A stretch of DNA of 31,616 nucleotides. It comes from a virus. A program made the translations under genes and the position numbers. The DNA lies in IMG/VR virus record IMGVR_UViG_3300032435_000050, positions 1 to 31,616 of that record; one strand, given 5' to 3'. This document shows, in pieces, positions 5,943-15,107 of the stretch. The notes beneath the pieces were generated by a model, which ran no database searches, was not told where the DNA came from, and worked only from the letters and a program-made list of their open reading frames with translations. The stretch's first letter is position 1, and each line of letters begins with the position of its first letter.

Positions 5943-8711
5943 ATGGGTAAGTTTAACTCACTAGGTAAGATAGTAGATGGCTTGACGGCGCTCAAGGCAA
6001 AGTACGCCGTCAAGCCGGTGAATATCCCCTTACCCAATGCTGTGAGTGCCCGCAATTCAGGACTTGGCGCACGTGGCACAGCGCGCGAAGCAATTCAACA
6101 ACACCGTACTCTCAGAGAAGCCATTGACGAAAAGAATTCAATGGTTGATGTGGACGATGTGGAAATTTTACGCGGTGGTGTTGGGTATGCTGAAGGCGGC
6201 CTCGTTAGCCTGGCACAGAAATACGCCAACGGCGGCGAAGTCGATCTCAGCAAGCCATTCATTGGTTATCCTAACCTGCCACAGCCTCGTCAGCCTCGTC
6301 AGCCTCGTGCTTCAATTGATACCATCAAGGCCTCCCCACAGAGCCCTTTGTTCGGTTCTGTTGCAAGAGGGCTCAGGTCTTTGCAAGAGATGGCGAGCAA
6401 GTATGAGGTTAATCCCCGCATTCCTTTGCTCGGCGGCACCGGTGTAGATGAACTACTAGCTCTGCCTGGTGCAGCTTCATTGATGGAAGACATTTCTTAC
6501 CAAGGTCCTCGAGCATTAATTAGAGGCGGCAATGCTGCAACCGGTGGATTAGGCACATTTAAACTTGACCCTAGAACAACAGATTTGCTTGACGTAGGGG
6601 CAACAGCAGCAGGCGTTGGCCAACTAGGAGTTCTCGCAGGCCGAGGCGTTAACAAAGCAGCAATGGCTGCAGGTCAAGCAGGTGCTCGCTATGCCGACAG
6701 AGTCGTGCCTCAAATAATGGATCGTGGCGGCTACGGATCTGAAATCTTGCAAGGCTTAGCTCAAGGTTCAAGGTCTAACATCGTCAAGGAGCCGGGAGGT
6801 CAATGGCTCAAAGGCTCCGTTGAAGATGCGGTGAGGGGGTTGAAGGCTCCTTTACATCCGGGACGCGCCTTTGGCCATGACGCAAATGCAATAGGGCAGG
6901 CTTATGGATTGGATCCGGGTGAGGTTATTAGAAGCGCAAACCCTAGAACCGTGGCACTAAACACCTGGATCGACAAGAACCTCACCAACTACATCAAGAA
7001 AGAGATGGCCACACCAACTGACCCAGTGCGTCTCGGTATCGAGCGCCGGGTAGCCGCCGCCGATAAGACCCGTGCACTTGCTGAGAAAGAAGCTGTCAGG
7101 CAAGAGGCATGGGCTACCAAGTTACTGGCCGATGGCCCGAAACCCGGCATGGCTGCCGGCATCTTCGACAACGAAGTAGCCGCTGCAGGCCGCAGAGCAG
7201 CTCGCACCCGTGCCGCGGCGGATGATGCCTACGAGGCACAGGTTGCCGGGGCGATGCACATGAATGTGCCTGACCGACCCACCGTCGGGTCAAGGGTGGT
7301 GGCTAGCAGGATGAAAGAGGGGTTCCCACAGATGGGGGTCTCCTCGTCCAAATCAGCCCAGGAGTGGGAGAACTTGGCAGATTCTGCCGTAACCCCTTAT
7401 CGGCCAGAGTACACCTCCAAGGTGCTAGCTGATAATCCATGGCTAGCAACTGTGGCCCCTGAAACAAAAGTTTTCAACGTCGATTGGGCTAACAACCGGA
7501 TGAATGACTTCGGCTTCCCCCACCTCGCCGACGAGATGCGAATCGCCCTCAGCCCAAACAGTCCATTCCCACAAGACCTTCGCCTCAAGTACCTTGACCT
7601 GCCGAACCTAAGTGTGGACGCAGCGGTTGCCAAGGTAGGTCAAATCAATGCGTGGCGTGCCGCTCAGAAAGCAGAGCTAAACATGGGCAAGGCCAACAAC
7701 CCAGCCACCGTGCTCTACAAAGAATACCCGGATGACCCGAGAGGGCTGCGGTGGATGGAGTTGAAGGCTCCTGAAAAGACCGGCAAAAACGTGACAGTGA
7801 ACCAGACGCTTGAGGATCCTATGTTTGAGATCCCTATGGCTCAGCAAAACAGGTTCAATGAACAAGCCCACCGAGAAGCCACTCGCCAGGGAATTGTAGA
7901 CGAGGATGACCTCATGGACTTTGTTACGACGAGGCAGGATGAGTTATCACAAATGTGGGCTAAAGCTAATCCAACAAAAAAACAAGCAGACGAATCAGAA
8001 AAAGCTCTCCTCGAAGCCATGCAGTACGAAGGCGACACGATGAAGCACTGCATCGCTGGTGACGAGTACTGCGAGAAGGCCCTCAGCGGCGATTACAAGT
8101 ACTACAGCCTGCGCGACGCCAAGGGCGAGCCGCATGCGACGATTGAGGTGGGTAAGGGTCGGCCCATGGTTAGAAATCCTGAGCAGTTTAAGCGTTTTTC
8201 TGAGCTATCACCTGAACAACATTCGCGGTTTGAAGAGTATTCAAGACAGATGGGCAACGCTCCTGGACTTTCAAAGCTAGAGGATACCCATTTATTTAAC
8301 CCTAAATCGGGTACTATTTTCCGAACGGAAGAGGTTTTTCCACTTGAGCAAATCCTCCAAATCAAAGGCAAGCTCGACAAAAAGCCCGTCGACAAGTACA
8401 TCCCCTACGTCCAGGACTTTGTTCGTAGTGGCAAGTGGGGCGATGTGGGGGATTTGGAGCATACAGATTTAACATATCTAGGGCCAAAGAGCGGTTTCGG
8501 GCAAAAGGCGGCGTCAGACTTTGGTGTTGAGCCCGGCTACTTCACCGCCAAAGAATTTAATGATCTACAGAAGAAGGTCATTGACGCTCTGCCACCTGAA
8601 GGCTTCGCCGCAGGCGGTCTAGTCAGTGACAACGAGTACAACTCCGACACCGTAGACGACATTGTCTCCCAATTCAAAATTGACCAGCTAGTAGAGGAAA
8701 TGTATGGCTAA
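5943..8711 (+). CDS. Large virion-region protein with a PcfJ-like motif
   Basis: A 922-residue protein between TerL and portal. I do not recognise the whole protein. The clearest segment is at about 695-740: a TMKHC motif (C703), C710, then YYSLRDAKGEPHATIEV, which matches the PcfJ-like domain (MxHCVGGY...SLRD...PHxTIEV) found in phages and conjugative elements; its molecular role is not established. Two Gly-rich peptides, YAEGGLV (about 82) and FAAGGLV (about 890), resemble peptides in other proteins of this phage. Residues 190-260 are Ala/Gly-rich. QPR is repeated three times near 114. GGAG at 5930-5934 supports ATG 5943, and the stop overlaps the portal start by 8 bases. Possibly a head-associated or ejected protein; function unknown. 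Confidence 0.85.
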   Translation: MGKFNSLGKIVDGLTALKAKYAVKPVNIPLPNAVSARNSGLGARGTAREAIQQHRTLREAIDEKNSMVDVDDVEILRGGVGYAEGGLVSLAQKYANGGEVDLSKPFIGYPNLPQPRQPRQPRASIDTIKASPQSPLFGSVARGLRSLQEMASKYEVNPRIPLLGGTGVDELLALPGAASLMEDISYQGPRALIRGGNAATGGLGTFKLDPRTTDLLDVGATAAGVGQLGVLAGRGVNKAAMAAGQAGARYADRVVPQIMDRGGYGSEILQGLAQGSRSNIVKEPGGQWLKGSVEDAVRGLKAPLHPGRAFGHDANAIGQAYGLDPGEVIRSANPRTVALNTWIDKNLTNYIKKEMATPTDPVRLGIERRVAAADKTRALAEKEAVRQEAWATKLLADGPKPGMAAGIFDNEVAAAGRRAARTRAAADDAYEAQVAGAMHMNVPDRPTVGSRVVASRMKEGFPQMGVSSSKSAQEWENLADSAVTPYRPEYTSKVLADNPWLATVAPETKVFNVDWANNRMNDFGFPHLADEMRIALSPNSPFPQDLRLKYLDLPNLSVDAAVAKVGQINAWRAAQKAELNMGKANNPATVLYKEYPDDPRGLRWMELKAPEKTGKNVTVNQTLEDPMFEIPMAQQNRFNEQAHREATRQGIVDEDDLMDFVTTRQDELSQMWAKANPTKKQADESEKALLEAMQYEGDTMKHCIAGDEYCEKALSGDYKYYSLRDAKGEPHATIEVGKGRPMVRNPEQFKRFSELSPEQHSRFEEYSRQMGNAPGLSKLEDTHLFNPKSGTIFRTEEVFPLEQILQIKGKLDKKPVDKYIPYVQDFVRSGKWGDVGDLEHTDLTYLGPKSGFGQKAASDFGVEPGYFTAKEFNDLQKKVIDALPPEGFAAGGLVSDNEYNSDTVDDIVSQFKIDQLVEEMYG
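6282..6308 (+). repeat. 9-bp repeat, three copies (QPR)
   Basis: CAGCCTCGT occurs three times in a row without any change, encoding QPRQPRQPR. In frame. Confidence 0.9.
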
Positions 8712-11370
8712 GAAGAAACTACCAGTTGAGGTCATCGAGCTAGATGATGAAGACAAGCCTGGCAAAGAAGACAAGCCTGGCAAAGAAGACAAGCCTGGCA
8801 AAGAAGACAAGCGCGAACTCGTCGACATCAGCGAGCTAGACAAAGACGCCAAAGCCGGGGATGCCCGTGACACCGACGACGGCGGGGCGATGGTCTCTAT
8901 GGAGGAGACGAAAGAGGCGCGCATCAACTTGAAACACTTCGAGAACATCGTCGATGACGTGGACAAGAGCATGCTAGCCACCGCTGTCAGCGACCTAGTC
9001 ACCAAGATTGAGCGTGACAAGGAGGCCCGCAGCAAGCGTGACAAACTCTACGAGGAAGGTCTCCGCCGTACTGGCATGGGCGACGACGCTCCGGGAGGTG
9101 CTGCTTTCTCAGGCGCCACCAAGGTTGTGCACCCAATGCTCATCGAGGCTTGTGTCGACTTCTCCGCTCGGGCCATGAAGGAAATCTTTCCGCCCGCTGG
9201 CCCAGTCAAGAGCAAGGTCATAGGGCCACAGAACAAGGAAAAGCTCGCCAAGGCCGAACGCAAAGCCACCTACATGAACTGGCAAGCGACCGAACAGATG
9301 CCGGAGTTCCGGGGCGAACTGGAGCAACTCACCACTCAGCTGCCCCTCGGCGGTGGTCAGTACGTCAAGGTCAACTACAACAAACAGCGCAAGCGTCCTC
9401 GTCTGGAGTTTGTGCCCATTGACGATGTGCTGTTGCCCTTCGCCGCTACCAACTTCTACAGCGCTGAGCGGAAGACCCACGTCCAGTATATAACCCAGAT
9501 GGAGTACGACCGCAGGGTCAAGGCGGGCATGTACGCGGACGTCGACTTGCCGTCAGCGCCAATGCCGGACTTCACCAAGGCGTCGATTGCTAACGACAAG
9601 ATTGAAGGACGCAAGAGCGATTCCTACAACGAGGATGGGCTGCGTACCGTATTTGAAATCTACACTTGGTTGGAGATTGAAGACGAACTTTGCCCCTACA
9701 TCCTGACGGTTGACAAGAGCACTGAGAAAGCGCTCGCCCTCTACCGCAACTGGGACGAGGATGACGAGAATTGTGATGAGCTGGAGTGGATGGTGGAGTT
9801 CGGCTTTGTGCCTTGGCGGGGAGCTTACCCCATCGGCCTGACCCACATGATTGGAGGGCTGTCTGGAGCTGCCACAGGCGCTCTGCGCGCTCTGCTGGAC
9901 TCGGCACATATACAGAACGTGCCTACGATGCTGAAGCTCAAAGGCGGCCCATCTGGCCAGACCATCACCATGCAGCCCACTGAGGTTGTGGAGATAGAAG
10001 GCGGGGTCATGGTCGACGACATCCGCAAACTGGCCATGCCCATACCGTTTAACCCGCCGTCGCCTACGCTCTTCCAGTTGCTGGGATTCTGCGTTGAGGC
10101 CGGCAAGGGAGTTGTGCAGACGAGCTTTGAAAAGCTCTCCGACCAGAATGCCAACCAGCCTGTTGGCACGACGATGGCCCTAATCGAGCAGGGCATGGTG
10201 GTGTTTTCCAGCATTCATTCTCGTCTGCACTCCTCCATGGGCCGGGTGTTCAAGATCCTGGCCCGCATTAACAGTGCCTATTTGACGCCTGAAGATGTCA
10301 AGGCGCAAGGCTCGGGCCTGGAGATTGACCCTGAAGACTTCGACGACCCGATGGATGTGGTTCCGGTATCCGACCCACAGATCTTCAGCGAGACACAGCG
10401 CTTCGCCCAGATGCAAGCACTACTTCAGCGCAGCGCGCAGGTGCCGGGCATGTATGACCAGCGCAAGGTCGAGGAGATGTTCCTGCGGGCCATGAAGGTG
10501 CCGGACGACCTGTTGACGCCGAAGCCAGGCGAAGACGACGTCGACCCTGTTAGCGAGAATGTGGCGGCGACCATGCGTCAGCCCGTCTACGTCATGCCAT
10601 CGCAAGACCATCTAGGTCACCTGCAAGTGCACATGGCCTTCTTACAATCGCCTTTGTTCGGTCAGAACCCGGCGATTGTCAAAACCTACTTGTACCCGAT
10701 GGTCACCCACCTTAGGGACCACCTCTTGAACTATTACATGCAAGAAACCCACAAGGGTGTTAGGCTAGCAGAGGAGAAGGGTAAGATCAAGGACGACAGT
10801 ACCGAGGAGCAGGTAGCTATCATCCTGCGTGCTCAAGGCTTCATTGAAAAGCAGTTCCAAGGCTTTGCCGAAGCCCTTGCCCAGCTCGACAAGCAAGCCC
10901 AGCAGTATGCCCCTCCCCCTCCTCCGATGCCGCAAGATATGTCGCTTCAGGTCGCCAAGCTCAACGCAGAGCAACGCGCCCAAGGCGATGCCCAGCGGCT
11001 TCAGGCCAGCCAACAAAGCGAGGCACAACGTCTTGGTTTTGAACAGCAGAAGTTGCAAGCCACGCAGCAAAGCGAGGCTATGCGCCTACAAGGTGCCCAG
11101 CAAGCCGCGCAGCAGAAGAGCCAACAAGACGCTGCCATGGCTCAGTTCCAAGCTCAGCAGAAAGCCCAACAAGAGGCGCAACGTGCCCAAGCAGCCTTTG
11201 AGATGGAACAGTTTAGCCAGCAGCAAGAGTCTGCCCGCAAGGTGCAAGAACTTGAAACTCGCGAACGCATGAACACCTCTGACAATGATACGGCCATGTC
11301 CATTGTGGCCAGCGAGATTGCCACTGGCGAGCGTACTAATCTCAGTACCGGAACGGGTATCAATCCGTGA
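8704..11370 (+). CDS. Portal protein
   Basis: Dodecameric portal through which DNA enters and leaves the head. Called from its place after TerL, its size (888 residues) and typical portal segments: an N-terminal helical part with a metal-free PGGAAFSGATKVVHPML region near 123-145, the central LPLGGGQYVKVNY...PIDDVLLP part, and the wing/stem-like segment from YPIGLTHMIGGLSGAATG to LHSSMGRVFKILARI. The C-terminus (about 735-865) is Gln/Ala-rich and probably a long coiled coil or barrel; PPPPPMP precedes it. The first 40 residues are acidic with DKPGKE repeated three times. GAGGAA at 8694-8699 is the ribosome site; the start overlaps the previous gene. Long N- and C-terminal extensions are normal for short-tailed phages. 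Confidence 0.85.
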   Translation: MAKKKLPVEVIELDDEDKPGKEDKPGKEDKPGKEDKRELVDISELDKDAKAGDARDTDDGGAMVSMEETKEARINLKHFENIVDDVDKSMLATAVSDLVTKIERDKEARSKRDKLYEEGLRRTGMGDDAPGGAAFSGATKVVHPMLIEACVDFSARAMKEIFPPAGPVKSKVIGPQNKEKLAKAERKATYMNWQATEQMPEFRGELEQLTTQLPLGGGQYVKVNYNKQRKRPRLEFVPIDDVLLPFAATNFYSAERKTHVQYITQMEYDRRVKAGMYADVDLPSAPMPDFTKASIANDKIEGRKSDSYNEDGLRTVFEIYTWLEIEDELCPYILTVDKSTEKALALYRNWDEDDENCDELEWMVEFGFVPWRGAYPIGLTHMIGGLSGAATGALRALLDSAHIQNVPTMLKLKGGPSGQTITMQPTEVVEIEGGVMVDDIRKLAMPIPFNPPSPTLFQLLGFCVEAGKGVVQTSFEKLSDQNANQPVGTTMALIEQGMVVFSSIHSRLHSSMGRVFKILARINSAYLTPEDVKAQGSGLEIDPEDFDDPMDVVPVSDPQIFSETQRFAQMQALLQRSAQVPGMYDQRKVEEMFLRAMKVPDDLLTPKPGEDDVDPVSENVAATMRQPVYVMPSQDHLGHLQVHMAFLQSPLFGQNPAIVKTYLYPMVTHLRDHLLNYYMQETHKGVRLAEEKGKIKDDSTEEQVAIILRAQGFIEKQFQGFAEALAQLDKQAQQYAPPPPPMPQDMSLQVAKLNAEQRAQGDAQRLQASQQSEAQRLGFEQQKLQATQQSEAMRLQGAQQAAQQKSQQDAAMAQFQAQQKAQQEAQRAQAAFEMEQFSQQQESARKVQELETRERMNTSDNDTAMSIVASEIATGERTNLSTGTGINP
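8752..8811 (+). repeat. 18-bp repeat, three copies (DKPGKE)
   Basis: GACAAGCCTGGCAAAGAA is repeated exactly three times from 8752, followed by a 6-base partial. In frame, in the acidic N-terminus of the portal protein. Confidence 0.95.
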
Positions 11371-11564
11371 GCATAGAAAACAAACTGCTAACCGCCCTCA
11401 AGACCGCTCAAGTGGACTTTGCCACAGGCGCCTTGCGTACCCCATCCAAATGCGATGCCTTTGAATACGGGCAGCGTTGTGGACACATGAATGGCCTTGA
11501 AACCGCCATCAACATTCTTATCAACTTACTAAAGGACGAACAAGACGATGACTCAAAACTCTGA
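11367..11564 (+). CDS. Small conserved-looking phage protein, unknown
   Basis: 65 residues, starting at GTG 11367, which overlaps the portal stop (GTGA). No family recognised with certainty. It has a central EYGQRCGHMNGLETAINIL segment predicted helical, two Cys-adjacent Gly residues and an acidic tail (DEQDDD). Small proteins of this appearance are common between portal and scaffold genes in short-tailed phages. It overlaps the next gene by 17 bases, so all three are probably translated from one message. Function unknown. Confidence 0.75.
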   Translation: MSIENKLLTALKTAQVDFATGALRTPSKCDAFEYGQRCGHMNGLETAINILINLLKDEQDDDSKL

Positions 11565-11955
11565 TAGCGCGTTAGCGGAGGCTTTCCCAGCAGCAGATGC
11601 AGGGGTGCAGCCTTTCGGTTCGCGCGTTCTTGTGCAGATTCGCAGCGCCCGGCAGAAATCAGCCGGTGGGATTATTCTGACGACAGACACTAAGGCCACT
11701 GAGAGTGACAACACTCAGACAGCCAAGGTCATATCAACAGGCGCTTTGGCCTTCCATAGCCGAAACACCCAACAGCCATGGCCCGAAGGCAGCTGGTGTG
11801 TACCTGGTGATTTTGTTCGTGTGCCCAAGTACGGTGGTGACCGTTGGGCCGTTGCCCTGCCTGAAGGCGGCGACGCAATCTTCGTGCTCTTCAATGACCT
11901 CGACCTACTTGGCCGAGTCACCGTGGATCCTCTGCAAGTAAAAGCTTTTGTCTGA
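11548..11955 (+). CDS. GroES-like co-chaperonin
   Basis: 135-residue Cpn10/GroES-like protein. Expected features are visible: the opening beta strand FGSRVLVQI (about 22-31), then KSAGGIIL as in the GroES KTAGGIVL block that leads into the mobile loop, KVISTG, EGSWCVPGDFVRVPKYGG corresponding to the VKVGDxVxF block, and a closing FxxDLDLLGRV strand. Family members cap GroEL and help fold client proteins; phage versions such as T4 gp31 assist the major capsid protein. Its place between portal and scaffold fits that job. The insert PWPEG near 75 and an extra N-terminal 20 residues are longer than the usual ~95-residue host GroES. AAAGGA at about 11532 lies upstream of ATG 11548. Confidence 0.85.
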   Translation: MTQNSDSALAEAFPAADAGVQPFGSRVLVQIRSARQKSAGGIILTTDTKATESDNTQTAKVISTGALAFHSRNTQQPWPEGSWCVPGDFVRVPKYGGDRWAVALPEGGDAIFVLFNDLDLLGRVTVDPLQVKAFV

Positions 11956-11968
11956 AGGAGATAAAATC

Positions 11969-12946
11969 ATGGCCACTAAACCAGATGAAGTAATGACAGG
12001 CGAAGACGATGATGCTCCCCGCACCATTGTGCCACATGAGCGTGTGGAGATAGACCTCACCCCTGAGGAGCTGAAGCTCCATGAGGCTGAGACTAAAGAA
12101 GAAACCCCTGATGAGGAAGATGCCAGGCTAGCAGAAGATGCCTCTGATGCTGAGCGTGACGCTATCCGAGCTCGACGCCGAGACGAGAAGGTTGAGCGCA
12201 AAGACCGCCGCGACAAGGCCATCACCCGAGACAAAACCGAGCTCGACTATCTGCGCAAGCAGAATGACACGCTTGAACGCCGGATGATGGGCATTGAGGC
12301 TCGAGGCCACCAAGCTGACTTGCAGCAAGTTGATGCCCGGCTAAACGCAGCCATAAACGAAGTTAACATGGCGGAGCAGGTTATTGCTAAGGCTGTCAAC
12401 GCCGGTAACGGCGAGGATGTGGCCAAGGCTATGCGCTATCGCGATGAAGCTATTGCTCGTGCGCAGCAATTGAATTCAATCAAGGTGCAAGCCTCTGTCT
12501 CTCCAGCCACTCAACAGCCAACAGGGCCGGACGAGAGGGTGCTAGAACATGCCAAAGGCTTCATGAAGGACAATGCCTGGTACGACCCGCAAGGTCGTGA
12601 CGAAGATTCCTCTATTGTGCTGGCCATTGACCAAGCGCTTGCCAAAGACGGGTATGACCCCAAGGCTGAGGACTATTGGATGGAGTTGCGCAAGCGGGTG
12701 GCCAGGAGATTGCCAGAAAAGGTACCGAAAGCTGAGGCCGGCGCGCGCACCCCGCGAGGAGGTCCTGAGATTGGTTCTGGCAAGGAGCACGCCCCTACTA
12801 GCACTCGCAAGGAAGTGTATCTTAGCCCGGAACGCAAGGCGGCACTAGTAGAGGCAGGGGTATGGGACGACCCTATCCTGCGCATGAAGTATGCCAAGCG
12901 CTACGCTGAATACGACCGCAACAAAGTTGCTGAGTCGCGAGCTTAA
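11969..12946 (+). CDS. Capsid scaffolding protein
   Basis: Predicted scaffold that guides prohead assembly and is then lost. Evidence: its place between portal/GroES-like gene and the capsid genes; an acidic N-terminus; a highly charged helical region with probable coiled coil (about 40-130); a mid-protein segment ending AxxxGYDPxxEDYWxELxxRV, seen in many podoviral scaffolds; and a basic C-terminus (KMKYAKRYAEYDRN-like) that could bind the coat protein. The start is ATG 11969, with GAAGGAG at 11954-11960 spaced 8 bases; an in-frame TTG at 11948 lacks a site. 325 residues, typical length. Confidence 0.8.
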   Translation: MATKPDEVMTGEDDDAPRTIVPHERVEIDLTPEELKLHEAETKEETPDEEDARLAEDASDAERDAIRARRRDEKVERKDRRDKAITRDKTELDYLRKQNDTLERRMMGIEARGHQADLQQVDARLNAAINEVNMAEQVIAKAVNAGNGEDVAKAMRYRDEAIARAQQLNSIKVQASVSPATQQPTGPDERVLEHAKGFMKDNAWYDPQGRDEDSSIVLAIDQALAKDGYDPKAEDYWMELRKRVARRLPEKVPKAEAGARTPRGGPEIGSGKEHAPTSTRKEVYLSPERKAALVEAGVWDDPILRMKYAKRYAEYDRNKVAESRA

Positions 12947-12953
12947 AATAAAT

Positions 12954-12982
12954 TTTAATTTTTAATACTTTGGGACTATAAT
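12954..12982 (+). promoter_or_regulatory. Candidate promoter before the capsid genes
   Basis: A perfect -10 box TATAAT is at 12977-12982. Seventeen bases upstream, TTTAAT at 12954-12959 is a weak -35, but the whole stretch 12943-12972 is A/T-only-like, as in an UP element. The -10 lies inside the symmetric TGGGA-CTATAA-TCCCA (12971-12986 approximately), which could be an operator. It is in a 64-base gap, one of few in this module. Confidence 0.45.
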
Positions 12983-13010
12983 CCCACCAATCGCTGAAAG
13001 GAGCGAGAAT

Positions 13011-13538
13011 ATGTCTGACGAACGCTTAAAGAAATCCGCCGATGTTAGAGAGAGCCGTGAGGCGACTGATAGACCAGTCGTTGAGAACCGGACTGTCTCT
13101 GATGATGAGCGAGTTGAAATGTTTCGACAACAGTTTCACCAGTCTGCACTCCCCGACTTACCGAAAATCTCCGGCTGGCATTCTTGCTGGCTAACGACTT
13201 CGAACCCTAGAGATTCAATCCCTGCTCGTATGCGCCTGGGCTACCAGCCCATCAAGCCAGAAGACATTCCTGGCTGGGAAGTTACGAGCATTAAAACTGG
13301 CGAATGGGCCGGTTTTATTGGAGTGAATGAAATGATTGCGTTCAAGCTGCCGCTCGAACTCTACCAACGGTACATGCAGGAAGCTCACCACGACGCGCCT
13401 TTGCGCGAAGAGGAAAAGCTGGTAAGTTCCGCAGAGTTCATGGCACAACAAGCGCGAACGCAAGGGGCCGCGTTGATCATGGGTGACGGAAATAAGGAAA
13501 TGGGAGTTGACCGGAAAGCCCGGTTTGAACTTGCTTAA
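13011..13538 (+). CDS. Conserved phage head-region protein, unknown
   Basis: 175 residues; an AAAGGAG site ends 7 bases before ATG 13011. The core segment, GWHSCWLTTSNPRDSIPARM followed by RLGYQPIKPEDIPGWE (about 55-92), matches my memory of a conserved phage hypothetical family found next to capsid genes, in which a W-x-T-T-x-N motif and an RLGYEPV motif recur. The N-terminus is charged and likely disordered; the C-terminal third is helical. No enzymatic motif seen. Position between scaffold and decoration gene suggests a structural or assembly role; function is not known. Confidence 0.85.
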   Translation: MSDERLKKSADVRESREATDRPVVENRTVSDDERVEMFRQQFHQSALPDLPKISGWHSCWLTTSNPRDSIPARMRLGYQPIKPEDIPGWEVTSIKTGEWAGFIGVNEMIAFKLPLELYQRYMQEAHHDAPLREEEKLVSSAEFMAQQARTQGAALIMGDGNKEMGVDRKARFELA

Positions 13539-13567
13539 CTCTCTTATCAATCCAAAGGAGGACTCTT

Positions 13568-14164
13568 ATGTCCGCAACTCTTGCAGCCTTTGGCTTTCGG
13601 CCGTCTTTCCACAACAGTGGTCAGATACGTCCAAAAGCCTACACAATCGCGACTGGTTTCGCCGCAAATATCTTTAACGGTGACCCCGTTAAATTGGTAG
13701 ATGCGGGTGTTATCCAGCTCGGCACTTCTGACGGTACGCGAACCGGTACAGTCGATGGCATCTCACTGCTCGGCATCTTTGCCGGCGTTGAGTACACCGA
13801 CAGCACTGGCAAGCCAACGGTTCAGAACTTCTGGCCAACGGGCACTACGGCTACAGCCATCACGGCTTATGTCTATGACGACCCTGAGACGCTGTTTAAC
13901 GTACGCTACAGCAACCCAGGTACTCCTGGCTCCACAACGGTGCAAACCGCTGTTGGTGAAGAATGCGATTGGGCGCCCGCTGAAAGTGGTTCCACCTCTA
14001 CCGGCCTGTCTACTACTAGCCTAACGGTTATTATGGCGACTTCCGGGCAGTTCCAGATCACCGGATTCTCCGGCGATGTGGCCGACTCACTTACTGACGC
14101 TTATGTTACTGCCATTGTTCGTATCAACGAACATCAGTACAAAGCATCAGTTAATTCCATCTAA
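13568..14164 (+). CDS. Probable head decoration / minor capsid protein
   Basis: 198 residues, Ser/Thr/Gly-rich and beta-rich, with a strong AAAGGAGG ribosome site before ATG 13568. The opening AAFGFRPSFHNSG and the following YTIATGFAANIFNGDPVKL resemble a phage structural family (AFGxRPxxxxxG...YxxxIYxGDPV) usually encoded just before the major capsid protein. A YDDPETLF segment lies near the middle. Likely binds the capsid exterior or forms a minor shell component; that role is inferred from position and family resemblance. The next gene follows after 14 bases, so both are probably made in large amounts. Confidence 0.75.
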   Translation: MSATLAAFGFRPSFHNSGQIRPKAYTIATGFAANIFNGDPVKLVDAGVIQLGTSDGTRTGTVDGISLLGIFAGVEYTDSTGKPTVQNFWPTGTTATAITAYVYDDPETLFNVRYSNPGTPGSTTVQTAVGEECDWAPAESGSTSTGLSTTSLTVIMATSGQFQITGFSGDVADSLTDAYVTAIVRINEHQYKASVNSI

Positions 14165-14178
14165 GGAGGACCAGTACC

Positions 14179-15093
14179 ATGGCAACCCCAATGCGTAGTA
14201 CGGACTTCCGCTCCGTAGTTGAGCCCATACTCAACGAAGTGTTTGATGGTGTGTACGACCAGCGTGCAGATGAGTGGAAGCAAGTGTTCAATGAGAGTAA
14301 GGGCATCGCCCGTACTTATCATGAAGAGCCTGTGCTCTACGGCTTCGGCGCTGCGCCTGAGCTGCCTGACGGCATGGCGGTCACTTACCAAAGCGGCGGC
14401 ATTTTGTTCAATCAGCGCTACGTCTACAAGGTCTACGGCCTTGCATTCGCGCTGACCAAAGTGCTCGTCGAGGACGGTGACCACATCCGCATCGGCCAGA
14501 CTTATGCCAAGCACTTGGCCCAGTCGCTGATTGAGACGAAGGAAACGCTAGCCGCCAACATCCTGAATCGGGCCTTCAACGGCTCGTATACAGGCGGTGA
14601 CGGCGTGTCCCTTATCTCAGCCAGCCACCCGCTTGTGTCGGGCACTTTCAGCAACCAACTGACCTCGCCTGCGGCCCTGTCGCAGACGTCGTTGGAACAG
14701 ATGCTGATTCAGCTCCGCAACGCAGTGGACAACAATGGCAAGCGGATTCGGCTAACGCCGAAGAAGATTGTGACAGGCCCGGCCAATGTGTTCCAAGCCG
14801 AACTGCTCATCAACAACCAGTATCGTGTCAGCTCAGCTGACCGTGACATGAACCCCGTCAAATCGATGGGCCTTCTGTCCGGTGGCCAAGCCAACATGAG
14901 CCGGATGACTTCTACAACCGCCTGGTTCGTCCAGACGGATGCTCAAGAAGGCATGAAGTGTTTGATGCGCCGGGCGCTGGACAAGAGCATGGAAGGTGAC
15001 TTTGAAACCGACTCCATGCGCTACAAAGCAACCGAGCGTTACGCGCTGGGTTGGACAGATCCTCGCGCTCTGTTCGGTACTGCTGGCGTCTAA
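14179..15093 (+). CDS. Major capsid protein
   Basis: 304 residues with the features of an HK97-fold coat protein of the Mu gpT-like group: an N-terminal region ending FDGVYDQRADEW, the YHEEPVLYGFG stretch, an IETKETLAANILNRAF helix, the ASHPLVSGTFSN loop (about 154-166), a central KIVTGPANVFQAELLI segment and a C-terminal SDRYALGWTDPRALFG-like end. TAAGGAGG ends a few bases before ATG 14179. Its gene is followed at once by a strong intrinsic terminator, usual for a coat gene that must be highly expressed. Placement after scaffold and decoration-like genes agrees. No N-terminal scaffold domain, consistent with a separate scaffold gene. Confidence 0.93.
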   Translation: MATPMRSTDFRSVVEPILNEVFDGVYDQRADEWKQVFNESKGIARTYHEEPVLYGFGAAPELPDGMAVTYQSGGILFNQRYVYKVYGLAFALTKVLVEDGDHIRIGQTYAKHLAQSLIETKETLAANILNRAFNGSYTGGDGVSLISASHPLVSGTFSNQLTSPAALSQTSLEQMLIQLRNAVDNNGKRIRLTPKKIVTGPANVFQAELLINNQYRVSSADRDMNPVKSMGLLSGGQANMSRMTSTTAWFVQTDAQEGMKCLMRRALDKSMEGDFETDSMRYKATERYALGWTDPRALFGTAGV

Positions 15094-15107
15094 GAAGGCG
15101 TCAACTG

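Noticed and set aside
12943-12958. A/T-only inverted repeat after the scaffold gene as terminator
   Set aside because: The stem has only A/T pairs and would be too weak; it is better seen as the A/T-rich upstream part of the promoter candidate.
13483-13677. Alternative frame across the start of the decoration-like gene
   Set aside because: It overlaps two well-supported genes and ignores the strong ribosome site before 13568.
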